Origin: Arthrobacter sp. efr-133-TYG-118
GTDB lineage: Bacteria; Actinomycetota; Actinomycetes; Actinomycetales; Micrococcaceae
Length of the DNA stretch: 64,000 nt
NCBI RefSeq assembly: GCF_030209755.1
Contig: NZ_JARVRH010000033.1
Span: 1-64,000 of the forward strand
Direction of reading: 5' to 3'
Position 1 is the stretch's first letter. Every line of letters starts with the position of its first letter. The notes beneath the pieces were generated by a model. It did no database searches and was not told where the DNA came from. It was given only the letters and a program-made list of their open reading frames with translations. Below, piece by piece: positions 59,100 to 64,000 of this stretch. A program made the translations under genes and the position numbers.

Positions 59100-60614
59100 C
59101 TAGCCGCGAAATGCGCGCAAGCGGGTGAGCGAGGAATCCTTGCCCAGGATGACCATAGATTCGAACAGCGGCGGCGAGATGCGGCGGCCGGAGATTGCCG
59201 TGCGCACGGGGCCGAACGCAAGGCGCGGCTTGATGCCGAGGTCCTCCACCAAGGCCTGCTTGAGCGCTGCCTGGATGCTTTCTGCTGTCCAGTCGGCGAG
59301 GGGTTCCAACGCAGCCAACGCGGCGTCCAGCACCTCGCTCAGGTTCTCGGGGAGACCCTTGCGGGCATCGTCGGCGACGTCGATCGCTTCGTCGTTCTTG
59401 AACAGGAAGGCGAGCATCTCGGGAGCCTCGCCCAGCAGGGTGATCCGCTCCTGGACCAGGGGTGCTGCCTCGGCAAGGATCTCTTCCTGGCGGGGAGTCA
59501 GGATCTCCCCCACGAAGCCGGCGGCACGCAGGTACGGCACAAGCCGCTGACGGAAATCCTCCGGAGTGAGCATGCGCACGTGCGTTCCGTTGATGGCTTC
59601 GGCCTTCTTGATATCGAAACGCGCCGGGTTGCCCAGGACGTCGTGGACGTCGAAGTTGGCCACGAGCTGCTCCACGGTGAAGATGTCCTCGTCGGCGCTC
59701 AGGGACCAGCCCAGAAGTGACAGGTAGTTGAGCAATCCTTCGCGGATGAAGCCGCGTTCACGGTGCAGGAAGAGGCTGGATTCCGGATCGCGCTTGGAAA
59801 GCTTCTTGTTGCCCTGGCCCATGACGTAGGGAAGGTGGCCGAACTCGGGCATGTACTCAGCCACACCGATGGCGTAGAGCGCACGGTACAGGGCGATCTG
59901 CCGCGGAGTGGAGCTGAGCAGGTCTTCGCCGCGCAGGACGTGCGTTATACCCATGAGTGCGTCATCAACGGGGTTCACCAGCGTGTAAAGCGGGGCTCCG
60001 TTGGCACGAACCACGGCGAAGTCGGGCACGGACCCCGCCTTGAAGGTGATCTCCCCACGCACCAGGTCGTTGAAGGTCAGGTCTTCGTCCGGCATGCGCA
60101 GGCGCAACACGGCATTGCGGCCCTCGGCCTTGTACTGGGCGAGCTGCTCCTCGGTAACGTGGCGGTCAAAGCCGTCGTAACCGAGCTTCGGATCGCGGCC
60201 GGCGGCGCGGTGCCGAGCTTCAATCTCCTCGGGAGTGGAGTACGACTCATAGATGTGACCGCCGGCCTTGAGCTTGGCGATCACGTCCCGGTACATGTCG
60301 CTGCGCTGCGACTGGCGGTACGGTTCGTGCGGCCCGCCGACTTCGACGCCCTCGTCCCAGTCGATGCCGAGCCACTTCAACGCATCAAGCAGTTGGTGGT
60401 AGCTTTCCTCGCTGTCGCGGGCCGAGTCGGTATCCTCGATCCGGAAAATCAGTTTGCCACCGGTATGCCGCGCGTAGGCCCAGTTGAAGAGGGCCGTACG
60501 GATCAGCCCAACGTGCGGAGTTCCCGTGGGTGAGGGGCAGAACCGGACGCGGACCGGGGTTTCGGCGTTCACGGCAGGAATGGCGGCAGAGTTCGACGCA
60601 GCAACAGTAGTCAT
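59100..60614 (-). CDS. gltX: Glutamyl-tRNA synthetase
   Basis: GltX charges tRNA-Glu; the tRNA-Glu gene itself lies 2.8 kb away. The 504-residue class I enzyme has the HIGH-type motif SPTGTPHVGLIRTALFNW, RIEDTDSARD, and the KMSKS-type NKKLSKRDPESS. The C-terminal helical anticodon domain is of the discriminating bacterial type by length; specificity towards tRNA-Gln cannot be read by eye. Start ATG after GGAA. Confidence 0.96.
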   Translation of the reverse strand: MTTVAASNSAAIPAVNAETPVRVRFCPSPTGTPHVGLIRTALFNWAYARHTGGKLIFRIEDTDSARDSEESYHQLLDALKWLGIDWDEGVEVGGPHEPYRQSQRSDMYRDVIAKLKAGGHIYESYSTPEEIEARHRAAGRDPKLGYDGFDRHVTEEQLAQYKAEGRNAVLRLRMPDEDLTFNDLVRGEITFKAGSVPDFAVVRANGAPLYTLVNPVDDALMGITHVLRGEDLLSSTPRQIALYRALYAIGVAEYMPEFGHLPYVMGQGNKKLSKRDPESSLFLHRERGFIREGLLNYLSLLGWSLSADEDIFTVEQLVANFDVHDVLGNPARFDIKKAEAINGTHVRMLTPEDFRQRLVPYLRAAGFVGEILTPRQEEILAEAAPLVQERITLLGEAPEMLAFLFKNDEAIDVADDARKGLPENLSEVLDAALAALEPLADWTAESIQAALKQALVEDLGIKPRLAFGPVRTAISGRRISPPLFESMVILGKDSSLTRLRAFRG

Positions 60615-60700
60615 AATGGTTCCAACTTTACCCCGTGCCGCCGGGCGGAAAGCCCAGTGCCACGTGGCAGAAAGCCACTCGCGAGCGGACCGCCGAACCT

Positions 60701-61477
60701 CTATCGGCGGACTACCGGGTTGGACAAGCGGCCGATGCCTTCGATCTCGATCTCGTAGCGGTCGCCCTCCTGGACCAGGCCGACACCGGCAGGAGTCCCG
60801 GTCATGATGACATCACCCGGAAGCAGGGTGAAAGCCTGCGAAACGATCGACACCAGCTCCCGCACGCTGCGGATCATCTGGTTCGTGCTGCCGTCCTGGC
60901 GGAGTTCCCCGTTGAGCCAGCCCTTGATGGCCAGGTCCTCGGGGTCGAGCTCGGTCTCGATCCACGGGCCAAGCGGCGCGGAGGTATCAAATCCCTTGGC
61001 GCGTGCCCATTGCAGGTCCGTCTTCTGAACGTCACGGGCCGTAAGGTCGTTGCCGCAGGTGTAGCCGAAAATGACATCATCCACCCGGTCTTCGGGCACA
61101 TCCTTGCAAATGCGGCCAATGACAACGCAGAGTTCCGCCTCAAAGGAGACCTCCTCCGAGAACTCGGGCAACACGATGGGATCGTTGGGGCCGACGACGG
61201 CGGTGTTCGGCTTCAGGAACAGCAGGGGGTGCTGCGGGACCTCATTGCCGAGTTCCCGGGCATGCTCGGCGAAGTTCCGCCCGACGCCGATGACCTTGCT
61301 GCGCGGAATGATCGGTGCCAGCAGGCGCACGTCTTCCAGCTTGTGGCGGACCGAGGTCCGCTCGACGCCGTTGAAGAAGGGGTCGCCATGGATGACAGTG
61401 ATGACTTCACTGCCGGGCTCACCTTCGACGACGCCGTAGACGGGATCAGAATCAACAACAAACCGGGCGATACGCAT
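60701..61477 (-). CDS. Fumarylacetoacetate hydrolase family protein
   Basis: A 258-residue FAH-family protein: KVIGVGRNFAEHARELG, LFLKPNTAVVGPNDPIVLP, the metal Glu pair in SFEAELCVVIGR, YTCGNDLTARDVQKTD and GDVIMTGTPAGVG. Members act as acylpyruvate hydrolases, oxaloacetate decarboxylases or related enzymes; substrate unresolved. Start MRIARFVVD at 61477; the longer in-frame reading overlaps the MBL gene and is noise. It is 86 nt upstream of gltX. Confidence 0.88.
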   Translation of the reverse strand: MRIARFVVDSDPVYGVVEGEPGSEVITVIHGDPFFNGVERTSVRHKLEDVRLLAPIIPRSKVIGVGRNFAEHARELGNEVPQHPLLFLKPNTAVVGPNDPIVLPEFSEEVSFEAELCVVIGRICKDVPEDRVDDVIFGYTCGNDLTARDVQKTDLQWARAKGFDTSAPLGPWIETELDPEDLAIKGWLNGELRQDGSTNQMIRSVRELVSIVSQAFTLLPGDVIMTGTPAGVGLVQEGDRYEIEIEGIGRLSNPVVRR

Positions 61478-61532
61478 GGGTTCTAGCGTACCGTCCGCAG
61501 GCGGCGACCACGCGCGCCACGGGAGGTGTCCG

Positions 61533-62315
61533 CTAGCCGCGCAGATAGTCCAATTGCGCCGCCACCGAGGTTTCAGCTGCCCACCGCACGGAAGGATCGA
61601 CGTCGGGATACACCGCATCGGTGACGGCCTGGACCTCGGCTTGGGCCCCGAGCCGCGCCAGTGCATCGCGGATCTGGTCCAGCCGCATCTCCCTGTGGGC
61701 CCGGTACTCGCGGCACACGGCGTCGACGGCCGGCAGCACTGGTCCGTGCGCCGGCAATAGCCTTGCCGGACCAAGGCTTTCGAGTGTGTCCAGGCTGGAA
61801 AGGTAGTCCCCCAACCTTCCGTCGGGATAGTCCAGGACGGTCGTTCCCCGTCCCAGGATGGTATCGCCCGTCAGTACCGAGCCATCCGGTCCGTCGCCCG
61901 GAAGGTGGAAGCAGACTGAATCCGAAGTATGGCCCGGCGTGGCAAGCACCCGGATCTCAACGCCTGCAGCCTCGATGACCTCGCCACCCCGCAACGGTTC
62001 GCCCCCGTGGCAGTGAGCAGGATCCGCCGCGCGGACGGGCGCGCCGGTGAGTTCCCGGAAGCGGGCAGAGGCCGCCGTATGGTCCTTGTGGCGATGGGTG
62101 ATGAGAACGAGCTCCACAGTTCCCGTGGCGGCCAAGGCCGCGAGGTGCGGTTCGTCGAGCGGCCCGGGATCGACGACGACGACCCCGGCAGCGTCCGGTG
62201 CGGCAATGACGTACGAGTTGGTGCCGTCCAGGCTCATCGGACCCGGATTGGGCGCGAGCCGCGAACGCGTGAGCGGGCTGCTGTTCTGGAAAGAGGCGTC
62301 TTTGACCGGATTCAC
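61533..62315 (-). CDS. Metallo-beta-lactamase-fold hydrolase
   Basis: A 260-residue MBL-fold protein: NPGPMSLDGTNSYVI, the metal motif THRHKDH, a His in the ATPGHTSDSVCFH strand, the bridging Asp in LTGDTILGRG, and the late His in LLPAHGPVL. The C-terminal helical part (about 210-260) resembles LACTB2-like / glyoxalase II-like RNase or hydrolase relatives. Substrate unknown. Start GTG 62315 after GGAG with tight spacing. Confidence 0.87.
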   Translation of the reverse strand: MNPVKDASFQNSSPLTRSRLAPNPGPMSLDGTNSYVIAAPDAAGVVVVDPGPLDEPHLAALAATGTVELVLITHRHKDHTAASARFRELTGAPVRAADPAHCHGGEPLRGGEVIEAAGVEIRVLATPGHTSDSVCFHLPGDGPDGSVLTGDTILGRGTTVLDYPDGRLGDYLSSLDTLESLGPARLLPAHGPVLPAVDAVCREYRAHREMRLDQIRDALARLGAQAEVQAVTDAVYPDVDPSVRWAAETSVAAQLDYLRG

Positions 62316-62465
62316 TTCTCCATCTTGGCACAAGCCAGCGGCCGGACCCGGGAACGGGAAGCCCTGTTCGGCGAGGCAGGAGGCAAGAGGCAGGCACGGC
62401 ACACGACGTAGCATGGTGCCAAGGCACTGGGACGGATATATGTGGACGGTTGAGGAGGAGTCGAA

Positions 62466-63206
62466 TTGTTGCGGAGTCACACCCGACGAAGAGAACTTCT
62501 GCGGACGACGACGGTGATCGCCACAGTCTGCCTTTCCGTCCTCGCACTCCTCAGCGCCTGTTCCTCCGACACTGGAACCCGGTCCGCCGCGGCCCAGGCC
62601 CAGCCCACCGTGGTGATCATCGGAGACTCCCTCAGCACGGGTCACGGCACCTCCCCTGCCGAGGCCTGGCCCAATCTGGTGGAGAACGATCCCGGCTTTC
62701 AACAGGTCCAAGCGACCATCGTCAATGCCGCGCATGATGGCAGCGGCTATGTCAGCGTTGGCGAGAACGGATCGACCTTCGGTTCCCAAGTGGACACGGC
62801 GGTAACCGACGAGACCCGCTTGGTGTTGTTCTTTGGTTCAGAAAATGACATGGGCACCGCTCCCGGAGAAACCGAGGCTGCGGCCGCCCGGGCTTTCGCC
62901 TCAGTCAAGTCCCGTGCTCCCCAAGCCGACATCCTGGTAGTCGGGCCGCCGTCGTACACGAGCACGCCCGAAGCGGAAAGGCTCGATATCCGCGACCAGG
63001 ACAAAGCCGCTGCCCTGAAAGCCGGCGCCGACTTCGTGGATCCGATCGACCTCGGCTGGATCATGGACGATGCCGCAGAGCTCATTGGTCCCGACGGCGA
63101 TCACCCGTCCGCGGCAGGCCAGCAGTATCTGCAGGCCAAGATGGAAGCTCTCATCGGAGCGCGGATCCAGCAAGCCAGCCCCGGTAACACCCCGCTCGCT
63201 GGTTAA
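62466..63206 (+). CDS. SGNH/GDSL-hydrolase lipoprotein
   Basis: A 246-residue exported lipoprotein: twin-basic N-terminus, hydrophobic helix, lipobox LSAC with Cys32. The mature part is an SGNH hydrolase with IIGDSLSTGHGT (Ser55), the Gly/Asn blocks DGSGYVSVGENG and FFGSENDMG, and the Asp-x-His pair in GPDGDHPSA. Probably an esterase or acetyl hydrolase acting on the cell surface. Start TTG after GAGGAGG at 7 nt. Confidence 0.87.
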   Translation: MLRSHTRRRELLRTTTVIATVCLSVLALLSACSSDTGTRSAAAQAQPTVVIIGDSLSTGHGTSPAEAWPNLVENDPGFQQVQATIVNAAHDGSGYVSVGENGSTFGSQVDTAVTDETRLVLFFGSENDMGTAPGETEAAAARAFASVKSRAPQADILVVGPPSYTSTPEAERLDIRDQDKAAALKAGADFVDPIDLGWIMDDAAELIGPDGDHPSAAGQQYLQAKMEALIGARIQQASPGNTPLAG

Positions 63207-63210
63207 ACGG

Positions 63211-63249
63211 CGACGGCGACCCGCCCACCAAAGTGGGAGGCCGCCGTCG
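63211..63249. terminator. Terminator-like hairpin between the SGNH gene and ilvE
   Basis: CGACGGCG (63211-63218) pairs with CGCCGTCG (63242-63249), plus an inner CCCAC/GTGGG stem. It lies between convergent genes. No strong T-tract on either side. Confidence 0.6.
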
Positions 63250-63265
63250 GGCGCTCTACTGAACC

Positions 63266-64000
63266 TTAGGCCAGGCGGGTGAGCCAGCCGTGCTTGTCCT
63301 CGACCGTTCCGGTCTGGATGCCGAGCAACTGCTCGCGGATGGCCATGGTGGTTTCGCCTGCCTTGGCGTCCTCGGAGCCGATGAACTCGGTCTTGTCCTT
63401 GAGCACGCCGATCGGGGTGATGACGGCCGCGGTTCCGCAAGCGAAGACCTCGGCGATTTCGCCGGAAGCCACGCCGTCACGCCATTCTGCGAGCGTGATC
63501 TTGCGCTCTGAAACCTCGCGGCCCATGTCCTTCGCCACCTGGATGACGGAAGAACGGGTCACGCCTTCAAGGATGGTTCCGGTGAGTGCGGGAGTGGCGA
63601 GTGAGCCGTCCTTCATGACGAAGAAGACGTTCATGCCCCCGAGTTCCTCGACGGCGTCGTCGTTGAAGTGGTCCAGGAAGAGGACCTGCTTGCAGCCGTT
63701 CTCCTCGGCTTCCATCTGGGCAATCAGGGATGCGGCGTAGTTTCCACCGCACTTGGCCGCACCAGTTCCGCCACGGCCGGCACGCGCGTATTCACGGGAG
63801 ATCCAGATGGATACCGGCTTGAGTTCGCCGCCGAAGTAATTGCCGGCCGGAGAGGCGATGACCCGGAAGGAAACCTCGCGGGCGGCGCGGACACCCAGGA
63901 ACGCTTCCGTCGCGATCATGAACGGGCGCAAGTACAGGGCCTCGCCGTCGCCGGACGGAACCCATTCCTTGTCCGCCTGCACGAGTTCGCGGATGGCGCC
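63266..64000 (-). CDS. ilvE: Branched-chain amino acid aminotransferase (5' end missing)
   Basis: The last ~244 codons are present; the frame stays open to the window edge. IlvE makes leucine, isoleucine and valine from their keto acids. Visible are LYLRPFMIATE, the PLP lysine in GAAKCGGNYAASL, VLFLDHFNDDAVEELGGMNVFF, TILEGVTRSSV and GTAAVITPIG, all fold-type IV BCAT motifs of the longer (type 2) class. Functionally linked to leuCD. Confidence 0.95.
   Translation of the reverse strand, partial: GAIRELVQADKEWVPSGDGEALYLRPFMIATEAFLGVRAAREVSFRVIASPAGNYFGGELKPVSIWISREYARAGRGGTGAAKCGGNYAASLIAQMEAEENGCKQVLFLDHFNDDAVEELGGMNVFFVMKDGSLATPALTGTILEGVTRSSVIQVAKDMGREVSERKITLAEWRDGVASGEIAEVFACGTAAVITPIGVLKDKTEFIGSEDAKAGETTMAIREQLLGIQTGTVEDKHGWLTRLA

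Overview
The window is chromosomal DNA from a high-GC Gram-positive actinobacterium. Gene content and order (fasR-fabD-fabH-acpP-fabF with a homodimeric aceE just upstream, DUF3145, DUF2469, DUF3515, rplS-lepB-lepB-rnhB, an IclR regulator divergent from leuCD) point to the family Micrococcaceae, in the Arthrobacter / Paenarthrobacter / Pseudarthrobacter group. Almost all genes are housekeeping. I see no prophage, insertion sequence, CRISPR array or resistance island.

Layout. 1-5.9 kb (+): end of pyruvate dehydrogenase E1, a FasR-like regulator and the type II fatty acid synthase operon. 5.9-17.5 kb (mostly -): DUF3145, xerC, a small membrane protein, dprA, comM-like ATPase, yraN, DUF2469, rnhB, two lepB genes, rplS, trmD, rimM, a KH protein, rpsP and a hypothetical gene. 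17.7-22.6 kb: a two-domain VOC protein, an amidohydrolase, a TPP riboswitch with thiC (+), and an alpha/beta hydrolase. 22.7-34 kb: the SRP/nitrogen/chromosome block ffh, a G6PDH paralogue (+), amtB-glnK, an MFS gene (+), ftsY and smc. 34-46.8 kb: a beta-propeller protein coupled to an MFS gene, mutM, rnc, rpmF, DUF177, coaD, an aminotransferase and a spermidine-synthase-like gene (+), rsmD, recG, a DAK2 protein and thiL. 46.9-54.3 kb: a DUF3515 lipoprotein (+), ddl, gpsA, plsC, murA, leuD and leuC. 54.4-64 kb: IclR regulator and DUF1697 (+), a repeat-rich gap, tRNA-Glu and tRNA-Gln, an xxxLxxG heptad-repeat membrane protein (+), HAD, gltX, FAH, MBL, an SGNH lipoprotein (+) and the 3' part of ilvE.

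Regulatory and structural signals. (1) Two near-identical 19-nt elements, one before fasR and one before fabD, look like the FasR operator. (2) A canonical rho-independent terminator for rplS lies inside the 5' coding sequence of the second lepB gene. (3) A 72-bp palindromic repeat lies directly 3' of both SRP GTPase genes, ffh and ftsY. (4) The DUF177 gene appears to start at a rare AUU codon. (5) glnD is missing from behind amtB-glnK, and GlnR-like boxes precede amtB. (6) A TetR-type palindrome overlaps the putative promoter of the heptad-repeat protein. (7) Three short tandem duplications include a gene's stop codon.

All of this was read by eye from sequence and translations. Start codons were chosen from ribosome binding sites, overlaps and family N-termini, and are marked uncertain where the evidence is thin.
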